Source: Pleionea mediterranea
GTDB taxonomy: Bacteria; Pseudomonadota; Gammaproteobacteria; Enterobacterales; Kangiellaceae
DNA: 64,000 nucleotides
Reading direction: 5' to 3'
Assembly (NCBI RefSeq): GCF_003148745.1
Contig: NZ_QGGU01000007.1
Span: forward strand, 124,001-188,000
In this document: positions 1 to 9,367 of the stretch, piece by piece
Position numbering within the stretch: position 1 is the stretch's first letter
Layout of the letters: the number at the start of each line of letters is the position of its first letter
Position numbers and translations under genes: made by a program
Notes under the pieces: model-generated
Told to the model about the DNA's origin: nothing
Databases searched by the model: none
The model's input: only the letters and a program-made list of their open reading frames with translations

Positions 1-210
1 CGACGTCATTTTTATTGCGGCTCATTGGCTTACTTTAGTTTTAATGGCAACAGTGACAGCAACATTTTAATCCGATCGCTAACCACCACCAATCAAAACA
101 TATACGCCTGGGCTGGTGGTGGATTAGTGTATGATTCTGAAAGTGAGCTTGAGTATCAGGAAACCTTTGCTAAATTAAGTAAAATTTTATCTCCATTAAG
201 TGACTTATGA
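1..210 (+). CDS. pabB: Aminodeoxychorismate synthase component I, C-terminal end (partial)
   Basis: The frame runs in from the left edge, so only the last 69 residues are present. The segment AYFSFNGNSDSNILIRSL followed by YAWAGGGLVYDSE and EYQETFAKLSKIL is the C-terminal chorismate-binding signature (GG(I/L)V..S....EY.E...K). This family aminates chorismate to 4-amino-4-deoxychorismate for folate synthesis. PabB is favoured over anthranilate synthase TrpE because of the SFNGN..NI.IR pattern and the Nudix gene directly behind it, an arrangement common in gammaproteobacteria. The stop overlaps the next start as ATGA, so the two genes are probably translationally coupled. The apparent TTG at 25 is internal. 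Confidence 0.9.
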   Translation, partial: RRHFYCGSLAYFSFNGNSDSNILIRSLTTTNQNIYAWAGGGLVYDSESELEYQETFAKLSKILSPLSDL

Positions 211-833
211 ATTTTTCACCTCAACAAATAGCGCACATTTTAGCGGAATCATCCATTCATGATGACACTACCGCGGATAATAATAACTTAACCGATGTGA
301 AACTACTGACACCGGCAGCGGTACTCGTTCCATTAATCGTCAGAGAAGTGGGACAATCTTACGGTTATCATGTACTGCTAACGCGTCGTGCCAAACACTT
401 AAAGCATCACGCAGGACAAATCAGCTTTCCGGGTGGTCGTCAGGAAAACCGGGATATCGATTTAAAAGACACCGCGCTTCGCGAAACCTACGAAGAAATT
501 GGTATTACCCCCAATAACGTCAAGGTTATTGGCGAGCTACCACAACATCAGACCATTACTCGCTATTTAATGACGCCCTACGTTGGCATCATCAATGACT
601 CATACCAGCTGACCATCGATCCATCAGAAGTGGATGAAGCCTTTGAAGTGCCCTTAAGCTTTATATGCAATCCTGATAATCAAAAACTGCAAAGCGCTAT
701 TTTTCAAGGTGAAAAGCGTTATTACTATTCCATTCAATACCACAATTACAACATCTGGGGAGCAACCGCCCGTGTACTGGTGGAGTTTTCCAAACAGCTG
801 AACCGATTTTCAAACACATTCGACCACTCATAA
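207..833 (+). CDS. nudL: NudL-type Nudix hydrolase (probable CoA pyrophosphatase)
   Basis: A 208-residue Nudix protein. The UPF0035-type signature LLTRRAKHLKHHAGQISFPGG leads straight into the Nudix box, with GGR at the start, REtYEEIGI at its end and the glutamates that bind the catalytic metal. This combination marks the YeaB/NudL subgroup, which hydrolyses coenzyme A and related derivatives to phosphopantetheine and adenosine 3',5'-bisphosphate. The ATG overlaps the pabB stop by four bases (ATGA). Subfamily placement comes from the motif; substrate is inferred from the family. No signal peptide is visible, so it is cytosolic. Confidence 0.88.
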   Translation: MNFSPQQIAHILAESSIHDDTTADNNNLTDVKLLTPAAVLVPLIVREVGQSYGYHVLLTRRAKHLKHHAGQISFPGGRQENRDIDLKDTALRETYEEIGITPNNVKVIGELPQHQTITRYLMTPYVGIINDSYQLTIDPSEVDEAFEVPLSFICNPDNQKLQSAIFQGEKRYYYSIQYHNYNIWGATARVLVEFSKQLNRFSNTFDHS

Positions 834-837
834 TTCA

Positions 838-850
838 AGTTGTAACAACT
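838..850. promoter_or_regulatory. Perfect 6-bp inverted repeat upstream of sdaA
   Basis: AGTTGT-A-ACAACT lies in the 140-bp nudL-sdaA spacer, about 130 bp before the likely sdaA start. A 12-base core, AAGTTGTAACAA, recurs on the minus strand upstream of hvfA (12763-12774). It could be an operator, but it may equally be a chance AT-rich palindrome. Confidence 0.25.
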
Positions 851-981
851 AGAGTGTTATAACTGAAAACTTTACACTTAACATTCGTCAAACACCGACC
901 TTCTCCCGTACAATAGAGATATAAAAGCCATTTAATTTGAGCCAGCATTGAAGCTGGCAATAAACAGTTTAGGTGAACGCA

Positions 982-2361
982 TTGTCTATTAGCACATTTG
1001 AATTATTTACCATTGGTATTGGCCCATCGAGCTCGCATACTGTTGGCCCTATGCGTGCCGCAAGAAGATTTATTGGCGAACTGAAAAAAAAGGAATCACT
1101 GTCAAAAGTCACCCGAATAAAAAGTGAACTTTACGGGTCTTTAGGTCAAACAGGAAAAGGACACGGCAGTGATGTTGCTGTTCTGATGGGTCTTGCAGGT
1201 CACCGTGCGGATACCATCGACCCTGATACTGTGCCCGACAGGATGAATAAAATTCGTACTGATAAATCAATTCGTCTGCTGGATGAACATGACGTTCCGT
1301 TTAATGAAAAGAAAGATCTGGTTTTTCACCGACGAGATGTATTACCAAAACACGCCAACGGCATGAAGTTTACCGCCTACGATAAAGACAACAATGAGTT
1401 ACGATCTGGCATATATTACTCGGTGGGTGGCGGTTTTGTGGTAAACGATGATGTCTCTGCCGACGATCCATTTGTAGAAGATCCAACCCCTATTGCCTAC
1501 CCTTTTAAATCGGCCGAAGAATTACTCAGCTTGTGTAAAGAGCACGGATTAAGTATTTCAAGTTTAATGCTTAAAAATGAATTGTCCTGGAATACAGAGC
1601 AAGAGGTTCGCGATAAATTACTGACCATTTGGCAGGCGATGAGTGACTGTGTCAAAAAAGGTTGTGAGCGAGAAGGTATATTGCCGGGCGGGTTAAAAGT
1701 AAAACGTCGTGCTCCTTCTCTGTGCCGAAAACTTAAAGCCAGTAAAAATCAAACTGACGAATTATCGGTTATGGACTGGGTAAATTTATACGCCTTGGCG
1801 GTTAATGAAGAAAACGCTGCAGGTGGTCGTGTGGTTACTGCACCAACCAATGGTGCCGCTGGTATTATTCCTGCGGTTTTATTTTACTTTGTTCAACATC
1901 ACTGCAAAGGCGAACCGGATAATGATGCCATAGTACGCTTTCTGCTGACAGCCGCCGCCATTGGCATTCTATACAAAGAAAATGCTTCTATTTCTGGTGC
2001 CGAAGTAGGCTGTCAGGGTGAAGTTGGTGTCGCCTGCTCTATGGCTGCCGCAGCATTAACTGAAGCGCTGGGGGGAACCATTGAGCAAGTGGAAAATGCA
2101 GCAGAGATCGGCATGGAACATAATTTAGGCTTAACCTGCGACCCTGTTGGTGGCTTGGTGCAAGTGCCCTGTATCGAACGTAATGCGATGGGCTCCATCA
2201 AAGCAATTAATGCAGCCCGGCTAGCTCTAAGAGGCGACGGCAGCCATAAAGTATCGCTCGATAAAGTGATTAAAACCATGCGCGAAACCGGTGCCGATAT
2301 GAAAACAAAATACAAAGAAACGGCACGTGGTGGCCTGGCAGTCAATATTATTGAGTGCTAA
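982..2361 (+). CDS. sdaA: L-serine ammonia-lyase (L-serine dehydratase, single chain, iron-sulfur type)
   Basis: Deaminates L-serine to pyruvate and ammonia with a [4Fe-4S] cluster acting as Lewis acid. The N-terminal signature [32 protein letters not shown], the alpha-domain stretch [13 protein letters not shown] and the cysteine contexts [19 protein letters not shown] and VPCIERNA are all present. A GTG at 973 gives a slightly longer frame. TTG at 982 is preferred because AGGTGA (971-976) sits five bases before it, and because the product then begins MSISTFEL, as family members usually do. This gives 459 residues, normal for SdaA/SdaB. A minus-strand frame at 2013-2345 is a shadow. Confidence 0.95.
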   Translation: MSISTFELFTIGIGPSSSHTVGPMRAARRFIGELKKKESLSKVTRIKSELYGSLGQTGKGHGSDVAVLMGLAGHRADTIDPDTVPDRMNKIRTDKSIRLLDEHDVPFNEKKDLVFHRRDVLPKHANGMKFTAYDKDNNELRSGIYYSVGGGFVVNDDVSADDPFVEDPTPIAYPFKSAEELLSLCKEHGLSISSLMLKNELSWNTEQEVRDKLLTIWQAMSDCVKKGCEREGILPGGLKVKRRAPSLCRKLKASKNQTDELSVMDWVNLYALAVNEENAAGGRVVTAPTNGAAGIIPAVLFYFVQHHCKGEPDNDAIVRFLLTAAAIGILYKENASISGAEVGCQGEVGVACSMAAAALTEALGGTIEQVENAAEIGMEHNLGLTCDPVGGLVQVPCIERNAMGSIKAINAARLALRGDGSHKVSLDKVIKTMRETGADMKTKYKETARGGLAVNIIEC

Positions 2362-2388
2362 AACCACAAAAAGACTTTTCTCATTGTG

Positions 2389-2431
2389 AATGAGTTACCC
2401 TGTAAGATTAATTCTGTAAAGGTAACTCATT
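2389..2431. terminator. Inverted repeat between convergent sdaA and cysB
   Basis: An 11-bp perfect stem, aatgagttacc (2389-2399) against ggtaactcatt (2421-2431), with a 21-base loop, lies between the converging ends of sdaA and cysB. T-rich sequence follows on the plus strand. A bidirectional terminator is likely, although the loop is unusually long. Confidence 0.5.
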
Positions 2432-2469
2432 TTAGTTTTACTGTTCTTTAACCTCTAGCACATCACCAT

Positions 2470-3444
2470 TTAGCGCTCAGGCAAAGTATTGTCACTCACA
2501 AGATTATTTAACTCATTGGATGAACGACAGCGCACAACTTTTTTCAGCATTTCTTCATTTATATGTGGCGCCAGCATGGATACAAAATCGGTGACATACT
2601 TTCGGAAGAAAAAGTTTTTATGAAACACAATTTTTGCTTTAAACGGTGAAAATAGATGATCCGCATTAATTAATTTTAAGTCAGAATCTTTTTCGGGGTT
2701 GTAGGCCATTCTGGCAATAAGCCCAACTCCCATCCCCATTCTCACATAAGACTTTAAAATTTCGGAATCGGTCGCGGTGATCACAAAGTCAGGCTCGTGC
2801 CCGGCATCTTTAAAAACTTTTTCCACCTCACCAACTTTACCGTCAGGGTTAAGCTTGGCTAATAAAGGGTAATTCGCGAGCTTTTCCAACGAAATACTCA
2901 TGTCATGACAGAGTGGATGCTCACGAGGCACCACGATGCACTGATGCCATAAAAAGCATGGCACTTGTATTTTATCGGCAAACCACTCGTCTCGCTCACC
3001 AAAAATCACCAAATCGATGTCGCCATGATCCAGCATATGATCCACATGAGCGTTTATGCCCTGATGCAAATGCAAACGCACTTCTGGGTATTTTTTGGTG
3101 AAAGACTCTATGATGCCCGGCAATAGATAACGCGAGAAGGTATGAGTGGTGGCAATACGAAAAATGCCTTTGTCTTCACAGACAAAATCAGCTGCAATAT
3201 CTTGTATTTTCTTGGTTAGTTGTAAAATTTCGGTGGTGACTTCCAAAATCCTAACGCCAGCCGGAGTGATATTGGTAAGGTGTTTACCACTTCGTGTAAA
3301 CACCTGAACACCTAGCTCATCTTCCAACAACCTTATTTGCTTACTTATCCCCGGTTGGGATGTGTATAAACTTTCAGCGGTTGCCGAAACGTTAAGATCA
3401 TGACGCGCAACTTCATAGATATACTTCAATTGCTGGAGCTTCAT
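2470..3444 (-). CDS. cysB: LysR-type regulator of sulfur assimilation, CysB
   Basis: The start at 3444 follows TAAGGAG nine bases upstream and gives exactly 324 residues, the usual CysB length. A start at 3471 would add nine atypical residues. The N-terminus MKLQQLKYIYEVARHDLNVS and the helix-turn-helix region ATAESLYTSQPGISKQIRLL are characteristic of CysB/Cbl. The C-terminal part is the inducer domain (N-acetylserine or O-acetylserine in studied members), including TTHTFSRYLLPG and TATDSEILKSYVRMGMGVGL. It should activate the cys genes, including cysJIH at 35.6-40.4 kb in this window. It is convergent with sdaA and separated from the cys operon by about 32 kb. Confidence 0.94.
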   Translation of the reverse strand: MKLQQLKYIYEVARHDLNVSATAESLYTSQPGISKQIRLLEDELGVQVFTRSGKHLTNITPAGVRILEVTTEILQLTKKIQDIAADFVCEDKGIFRIATTHTFSRYLLPGIIESFTKKYPEVRLHLHQGINAHVDHMLDHGDIDLVIFGERDEWFADKIQVPCFLWHQCIVVPREHPLCHDMSISLEKLANYPLLAKLNPDGKVGEVEKVFKDAGHEPDFVITATDSEILKSYVRMGMGVGLIARMAYNPEKDSDLKLINADHLFSPFKAKIVFHKNFFFRKYVTDFVSMLAPHINEEMLKKVVRCRSSNELNNLVSDNTLPER

Positions 3445-3694
3445 GCCTTTTAACTCCTTATTAACGGTCAAGCATTGTTCTTATTCCTGATATTTATTAA
3501 GAATAGACTGAATCTCAAATTTCACCAATGTGGATATCTCTGTGGAAATTCTGTGATTAGTAGGTGTGCAAGCTGTAAACTACTAGATATGCTGTTTTGA
3601 TTATAAATCAATCAGATTATATTTTTTTTATTTCCATTTAGAATAAGTTTCACGAGGAACATATTTTTAGCTATTAAAACAGTTTAACAATTGA

Positions 3695-4612
3695 TCATTC
3701 CGGATTGGCTATTCCGTGTGGAACGTGCCCTGTTGCAACCAAGTCTTTGGCTGAAAAACAATGATCCTGCTGATCATCAAAAAATACATCGGCATCATAA
3801 GCTTTTAAAAATTCAGCCTTGCTAAGACCGCCTAAAAATAGAGCTTCATCAATACGGATATTCCAGGTTCTCAATGTTCGTACGACACGCTCATGGGCAG
3901 GTGCTGATCGGGCCGTTACCAGAGCCGTTCTGATTGGGCATTCCTCAAGAGTAAATTCCTTCTGTATTTTGTGCAGCGCAGCAAGAAAGTTTTTAAAAGG
4001 CCCACCTTTCAGTGGATTTTTGGCCGCTTCACGCTCACTTTGTGTAAAAGCATTTAACCCCTGCTTTTTAAAGATTTGTTCCGCTTCATCGGAAAAAATG
4101 ACGGCATCTCCGTCGAATGCAAACTTAAGTTCAAAGCTCTCGGGCTGGGCACCTGCGGTTAATCCTGTTTTTGAAACGATGGTAGCGGCTGCATACCCGC
4201 TATTAAGTGCTTTACGAACGTCATCGGGATTGGTTGAAAGGAATAGATGCGCATTAAAGGCCGAAACATACTGATAAGGCGTGCGTCCCCCGGTAAAGGC
4301 AGCACGCGTGATATTGAGTTGATGCGCTTCGACCGAATTAAAGATACGTAAACCTGTATCGGCACTATTACGAGAAATGAGCACAACTTCTACCTTGGGG
4401 TGTGATTTAGAACCTGTGTCATTAAGCGCCAATAATTTTTTTACCAATCCAAATGCAGCACCCGGCTCTAACGGCTGATCTTCATGTTCTATTTGATATT
4501 CAGAATAGGCCTTTACCCCCTGCTCCATAAAAATTTTATGGCTTTCCTGTAAATCAAATAATGCCGTTGACGAAATGGCCACAACCAGCTTATCACCCAG
4601 AGACACCGCCAT
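3695..4612 (-). CDS. Cytosolic 5'-nucleotidase family protein
   Basis: A 305-residue protein matching the bacterial 5'-nucleotidase family (Pfam 5_nucleotid-type, PF06189), seen for example in VEVVLISRNSADTGLRIFNS, the FTGG segment, FAFDGDAVIFSDEAE and the late VFFDDQQDHC. The FDGD..FSDE and FFDDQ pieces supply the aspartates of an HAD-like fold. No signal peptide is visible, so a cytosolic nucleoside-monophosphate phosphatase role is inferred; the substrate is unknown. The start at 4612 has AAGGA seven bases upstream. It is transcribed divergently from the receiver-TPR gene at 4742. Confidence 0.8.
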   Translation of the reverse strand: MAVSLGDKLVVAISSTALFDLQESHKIFMEQGVKAYSEYQIEHEDQPLEPGAAFGLVKKLLALNDTGSKSHPKVEVVLISRNSADTGLRIFNSVEAHQLNITRAAFTGGRTPYQYVSAFNAHLFLSTNPDDVRKALNSGYAAATIVSKTGLTAGAQPESFELKFAFDGDAVIFSDEAEQIFKKQGLNAFTQSEREAAKNPLKGGPFKNFLAALHKIQKEFTLEECPIRTALVTARSAPAHERVVRTLRTWNIRIDEALFLGGLSKAEFLKAYDADVFFDDQQDHCFSAKDLVATGHVPHGIANPE

Positions 4613-4741
4613 TGCTTAATCCTTCACTTAATTCATTGAAAATTATTACAAAATTCAAATTAGCATCTATACTTTTGTCATTGCAACTATGTTCTTAATA
4701 TATACCTTAATTCAGCCATAAAGGAGCTTTTTAAGCGCTCT

Positions 4742-6370
4742 ATGATCCATTATGAAAATAAATCTGCCCTGATTATTGAAGACTTTGCCGAGTTTGCCCG
4801 TTCATTAAAAGCCATGCTGGGTGACATAGGCATTGAGAATGTCGATATGGTAAATACCGGTGAATCCGCCATACGCGCCTGTAATGAAAAGTATTACGAT
4901 ATTATTTTGTCCGATTATAATTTAGGCCATGGTAAAAATGGTATGCAAATACTTGAAGAGCTCAATTTCAATAAACGCATACGTTCTGATGCCGTATTTA
5001 TAATGACCACCGCAGAAAATACGACAGCCATGGTAATGGGGGCTATTGAAAACCAGCCCGACTCTTATTTAACCAAGCCGTTTAATAATGCCCAATTAAA
5101 ATCTCGATTAAGTAAACTGTTAGCCAAAAAAGAAGCGCTTAAACCCATTTTTAATGCAATGGACAAAGGCCAGATAAAACTGGCTCTAGAACAGTGTGAT
5201 GAAATACTCGACGCTTTTCCCAAATACAAAGCATCCATTGAAAAGTTAAAAGCAGAATGCCTGATGAAAAAACGTCAATACAGTGACGCCATGGCAGTCT
5301 ATGAAGAAGTTTTAAGCAAACGACCCATCCCCTGGGCAATGGTTGGTCTGGCTCAGGCTCAAATTGCACAGCGCCAGTACGAAAATGCAGCAACGGTGTT
5401 AAGAGAAACCATCAGCAAATTCCCCATGGTGTTGGAAGCTTACGATTTACTGGCAGACTGTCAGATGCAACAACAGGAACTTGATGATGCGCAACAAACT
5501 CTGCAAGATGCGATTAAAAAATCACCTCGGGTGATTAAACGACAGTCAAAACTTGGTGAGGTTGCCGTTGAAAATGGCGACTACGACACCAGCATCAATG
5601 CGTTTAAGCAAACCATACGACTGGGTGAAAATTCCATTTTCAAATCACCAGACAGTTATATTCATTACACCAATAGTGTCTCTAAAAAAGTTACTGCTGA
5701 TGAAGGAAAAGTTGCTAAAAATCTGGCGACAGAAGCCGAAAATTACCTAAAAGATTTTTACAAAGAATACAAACACGACAAAGTATGCAAATTACGAGGC
5801 TCAGTTGCCGAAGGAAACTTCTTTATGAGCCAGGGCAAACAAGACGAAGCAAAAAAATGCACCGAACAGGCCAAAGAATTGTATTCAACCATTGATACCA
5901 TGTTACCTGCCGATGCTGGTCTGGAACTTGCTCAGGGTTTACAAAATTTAGGCGAAGAAGACATCGCAGAAGAAATAATAAAAGATGCTGTGCAACACAA
6001 CTTTGAAAATTCCAAGTTTTTAGAAAAGGCTTTGCCTCATTTAAAAGACAAAAGCATTCTCGAAAAAGGTAAAGAAGCGCACAAACTCAACTCGCAAGGG
6101 ATTAGGCTGTTTGAGCAAAAACAATATGACGAAGCCGTCAATCACTTTATAAAAGCGGTTGAAGCCTCACCTAAAAACATATCCATAATTTTAAATACCG
6201 TGCAGGTTTTACTCAAAGTGCATCAGTCGGGAAATGCCGATGACTCTATCATTGAACGATGTGAAAACTATTTAAATTCGATCAATACTATTTCACCCGA
6301 TGATCATCGATTCCAACGCTTCAGTGAATTACTAAGACTTACTCGAGTCATTCAACAGGAGCAATTTTAA
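4742..6370 (+). CDS. Response regulator with C-terminal TPR repeats
   Basis: A 542-residue protein. Residues about 8-128 form a CheY-like receiver: acidic pair in ALIIEDF, phosphoacceptor Asp in DIILSDYNLG, switch region MTTAE and the conserved Lys in SYLTKPF. The rest is helical with TPR-like units, such as AMAVYEEVLSKRP, NAATVLRETISKFP, DDAQQTLQDAIKKSP and EAVNHFIKAVEASP. There is no DNA-binding or enzymatic output domain, so it should signal by protein contact. AAGGAG lies 15 bases before the ATG, farther than normal, with a short GAGC/GCTC stem in between (4724-4740). The next gene, a histidine kinase, starts two bases after the stop and is its likely partner. Confidence 0.85.
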   Translation: MIHYENKSALIIEDFAEFARSLKAMLGDIGIENVDMVNTGESAIRACNEKYYDIILSDYNLGHGKNGMQILEELNFNKRIRSDAVFIMTTAENTTAMVMGAIENQPDSYLTKPFNNAQLKSRLSKLLAKKEALKPIFNAMDKGQIKLALEQCDEILDAFPKYKASIEKLKAECLMKKRQYSDAMAVYEEVLSKRPIPWAMVGLAQAQIAQRQYENAATVLRETISKFPMVLEAYDLLADCQMQQQELDDAQQTLQDAIKKSPRVIKRQSKLGEVAVENGDYDTSINAFKQTIRLGENSIFKSPDSYIHYTNSVSKKVTADEGKVAKNLATEAENYLKDFYKEYKHDKVCKLRGSVAEGNFFMSQGKQDEAKKCTEQAKELYSTIDTMLPADAGLELAQGLQNLGEEDIAEEIIKDAVQHNFENSKFLEKALPHLKDKSILEKGKEAHKLNSQGIRLFEQKQYDEAVNHFIKAVEASPKNISIILNTVQVLLKVHQSGNADDSIIERCENYLNSINTISPDDHRFQRFSELLRLTRVIQQEQF

Positions 6371-6372
6371 TT

Positions 6373-7062
6373 ATGAATGACAAACATGAACATCTGGACT
6401 TTTCCATGGTACTGGCATCTGCCGTTCATGATATGAAAAATTCATTAAGTATTTTAATCAGTGCTATATCTGCCCTTGAGCGCAAATATCCAGCGATTGA
6501 TGATGAAGATAAAAAACAGCACTCCGTACTTCAATACGAATCGAGCCGGTTAAATTCTGACTTGGTACAGCTTCTAGGCTTGTATAAATTAGAAAATAAA
6601 CAACTGCCACTAAACGTCAATTACCATGATGTTGAAGACTTTTTGTCCGATCAGGTCGCGCAGTACGAGCCCCTGCTAAAATCGCGTGATATTGAGTTAG
6701 AACTGGATATAGAAGAAGAACTTGATGGCTGTTTCGACGTCGATCTTATCGCTAGTATTTTAAATAATGTACTGGGTAATGCCATTCGCTACACTAAAAA
6801 TACCATAAGAATTTCCGCCTATTACGATAATGGCTTAGTGATTGATATTGCCGACGATGGTATCGGTTACCCTGAATTTATGTTAAAAGAACAAGAGAAC
6901 TTTATAAAGTCTATTGATCACAGTACAGGCAGTACCGGATTGGGTTTATATTTTGCGGGTCAAATAGCCCGGCTACACAAACAAGGTGAGAATAAAGGTA
7001 CCATTAAGCTACTAAATGGAGGTGAGCTTAAAGGCGGAATTTTCAGGCTGACTCTTCCTTAA
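6373..7062 (+). CDS. Cytosolic sensor-less histidine kinase
   Basis: A 229-residue protein made only of a dimerisation/phosphoacceptor helix pair and a HATPase_c domain. The H-box is SAVHDMKNSLSIL, the N-box LNNVLGNAIRYTK, the G1 box DIADDGIGYP and the G2 box STGLGLYFAGQIARLH. No membrane segment or input domain is visible. Because it follows the receiver-TPR gene by two bases, the two probably form a pair in which the TPR region or a third protein supplies the input. This is inference from context; the kinase assignment itself is firm. Confidence 0.88.
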   Translation: MNDKHEHLDFSMVLASAVHDMKNSLSILISAISALERKYPAIDDEDKKQHSVLQYESSRLNSDLVQLLGLYKLENKQLPLNVNYHDVEDFLSDQVAQYEPLLKSRDIELELDIEEELDGCFDVDLIASILNNVLGNAIRYTKNTIRISAYYDNGLVIDIADDGIGYPEFMLKEQENFIKSIDHSTGSTGLGLYFAGQIARLHKQGENKGTIKLLNGGELKGGIFRLTLP

Positions 7063-7125
7063 AAGGGCTTTAGCCAATCATAATAATAACCAATAAATAG
7101 TTAAGTAAAACAAGTAGAGCACTGA

Positions 7126-7899
7126 ATGAGTACAACAGCAATAATAATTCTAATCATCATTTTACTGGTACTTGCTGTCGGTGCCAGCGGTTACCTGCAA
7201 TACAAAGAACAGGTCAAAGCTCAAAAAAGACAAAAAATAGCCAAGTTTCAATACCGGGCTCGTTATGGACAGGAATTATATGATCGTTTTTCAGACTTAC
7301 CTGTCTCTGGCCACACAAGAACCGTTATTCTTCAATATATTGTAGAAAACTTACGTAAAGTGCTTCTGGTTGATCCTAATAATCTGTCTGCAAATCGTAA
7401 TTTAGAAGAATACAGTCAAAAACTAACTAATCCAGAACTGCCAGCTGATAAACAAGCGCTTCAGACGCCCAGTGATCCACAGGAAATGGTTGTTCTAATG
7501 GGACGGGTTAAAAACCTGATGCGCTTTATTCACAAAATTGGTCGGTTACCCGGTATCGACATTAACTCAGCCAGGCAGTCGCTGGCAAAATTAAAAGAAC
7601 TCTACCAGAATCTGCAAACACACACTTATATTGCCGTTGCAAAAAAGCGGTTGTCAGAAAAAAGCTATGCTCAAGCACTGCATTATCTTGACAGCGCCAA
7701 ACGTTTGTTACTGCTTAAAAATATTGCCGATCCTAAAACACAGGCGATGCTGGAAAAGCTGGATGCCCTGACTCAAGAAGTCCAGGCGCAGCAACAAGCC
7801 CCAGAAGAAGACGATGAAGTAGAGACTAATGAACAGGAACAAGAATCATCGGATCTGGGCGACAGTGATGACCTGTTTCAACCTAAAAAGAAATGGTAA
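7126..7899 (+). CDS. Membrane-anchored helical protein of unknown function
   Basis: A 257-residue protein starting with one hydrophobic helix (TTAIIILIIILLVLAVGASG), then a basic stretch KAQKRQK, so N-terminally anchored with the bulk in the cytoplasm. The middle is helical with a TPR-like piece (AKKRLSEKSYAQALHYLDSAK). The C-terminus is very acidic (EEDDEVETNEQEQE). It is not recognised. It sits 63 bp after the histidine kinase on the same strand and may belong to that signalling unit. A scaffolding role is possible but is only a guess. Confidence 0.6.
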   Translation: MSTTAIIILIIILLVLAVGASGYLQYKEQVKAQKRQKIAKFQYRARYGQELYDRFSDLPVSGHTRTVILQYIVENLRKVLLVDPNNLSANRNLEEYSQKLTNPELPADKQALQTPSDPQEMVVLMGRVKNLMRFIHKIGRLPGIDINSARQSLAKLKELYQNLQTHTYIAVAKKRLSEKSYAQALHYLDSAKRLLLLKNIADPKTQAMLEKLDALTQEVQAQQQAPEEDDEVETNEQEQESSDLGDSDDLFQPKKKW

Positions 7900-7938
7900 A
7901 GAATTATTATTTTGCCGAAGTTAATCGTTTTAATTGCT

Positions 7939-9255
7939 TCACGTTTGTCTTGTTAAATGGCGAACAATAAACACACTGACGTCATCACTGGGTTTACTGT
8001 TTTGTCGCAAATTGATTTGTTTAACTAAATCGCTTACCTGAGTGTGCTCATCCATTTTCAACGTCAATATTTGGCTTTCATCAGCAGTGTCATCTGGTGT
8101 AATGCAAGATAATATACCATCAGAAAACATCGCTAATGTGTGAGATGGCTTAAACTCAACAGTAAAGCTTTCAAATGTCGCCCAGTCGAACATTCCCAGA
8201 GGAAATCCTCTCTCTGGTAACACCCGTTTCACCGAAGGGGTTATCAGCACTGGTCGAGGAAACTGTCCTGCAATTGCATAACTCAATGATTGCTTTTCGG
8301 CATCAATCACCCCATAGAACAGTGTGATCTGTTTGCCCAGATTAGCGGCTAAAATCTCTTTATTAAGATAGCTCATAATGGTTGCTGGGTTAAGAATATC
8401 AGGCTGTTGACTCACACGATAATTGCGAATAGGTTGATTAAATAGACTTTTAATCATCATGGTAACAAATGCTGATGAAGTACCATGATCAGATACATCA
8501 GCGATATAAAAGCCTGTAAATCGATCATCTATTTCAAAATAATCGAGAAAGTCACCGCTGATATCAGAAGACGGGATAACCGTATGCAAAAATTGATAGC
8601 CATTAATTTCACTTTCAGGGGGTGGAAGTAATTGCACCTGAGCTCTGCGCCCTGCATGTTTATCTTCTTTTAAATCATTGAGATTACTTTGCAGTTCTTT
8701 ATTGGCTTTATCCAGCTCGCTGTTTAACAGTTGATTCTCTTGCTCCAGTTGCTGTTTTGTTAAGGCTTGTTTAACCGCGTGCCCTAACACTTCAAGATCA
8801 GAAATTGGTTTTACCAGATAATCGAGTGCGCCAAGCCTAAGCGATTCAACCACATCATTTATCATACCAGCGCCAGAAATCATAATCACTGGAGTATCAG
8901 GTGACTCCTTAGTCACAATCTCCAGAAGTTCCATGCCATTGATTTCAGGCATCCGCAAATCACAGAGTATAAGATTGGGCTTTTGATCCCGATAAACTGC
9001 CAGCCCTTCCCTGCCATTTTCAGCTTCCAGAACCTGATAACCACAGTCTTCCAGATACATTAAAATGCTCTGTCTGACCAAAGGGTCATCATCAATGGTT
9101 AAAATAGTCGGTGTTTCACTGAAAAAGTTGTTTTGATCGATTTGCAACGGCAAAGTATCCAATTTTATTGTCTCTGAAGTAAGCCTCACTATGAATATAG
9201 TGGTAATCCTTGAAAAATAACAATTTACAATAAAGGTTTGTATTGCAAATGACAA
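7939..9255 (-). CDS. RssB-like response regulator with PP2C-type (SpoIIE) phosphatase domain
   Basis: Receiver domain at about residues 50-165 (LTIDDDPLVRQSI, phosphoacceptor in NLILCDLRMPEING, Lys in DYLVKPISD), then a coiled coil (about 165-200), then a PPM/SpoIIE phosphatase domain. The metal-binding acidic residues look intact: SSDISGDFLDYFEI, YIADVSDHGTSSAF, LAMFSDGIL and the final SDDVSVFIV. Family members dephosphorylate anti-anti-sigma partners or, as RssB relatives, act in RpoS turnover; which applies here is unknown. The first ~24 residues from the TTG at 9255 look atypical and have no clear ribosome site, so the true start may be internal, for example GTG near 9186. Confidence 0.82.
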   Translation of the reverse strand: MSFAIQTFIVNCYFSRITTIFIVRLTSETIKLDTLPLQIDQNNFFSETPTILTIDDDPLVRQSILMYLEDCGYQVLEAENGREGLAVYRDQKPNLILCDLRMPEINGMELLEIVTKESPDTPVIMISGAGMINDVVESLRLGALDYLVKPISDLEVLGHAVKQALTKQQLEQENQLLNSELDKANKELQSNLNDLKEDKHAGRRAQVQLLPPPESEINGYQFLHTVIPSSDISGDFLDYFEIDDRFTGFYIADVSDHGTSSAFVTMMIKSLFNQPIRNYRVSQQPDILNPATIMSYLNKEILAANLGKQITLFYGVIDAEKQSLSYAIAGQFPRPVLITPSVKRVLPERGFPLGMFDWATFESFTVEFKPSHTLAMFSDGILSCITPDDTADESQILTLKMDEHTQVSDLVKQINLRQNSKPSDDVSVFIVRHLTRQT

Positions 9256-9367
9256 TAATCATTCAAGCCAGCCTTCTACCGGCACTATCCAGATTGACCT
9301 AAGGTGATTTATTTTCTACTATGGATTACAGATCATAATAACTAAATCAAACAGTCCGAGGCTCTGT

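Noticed and set aside
2013-2345. 110-codon minus-strand frame inside sdaA
   Set aside because: It lies opposite conserved SdaA sequence, has no recognisable domain and reflects codon bias of the real gene.
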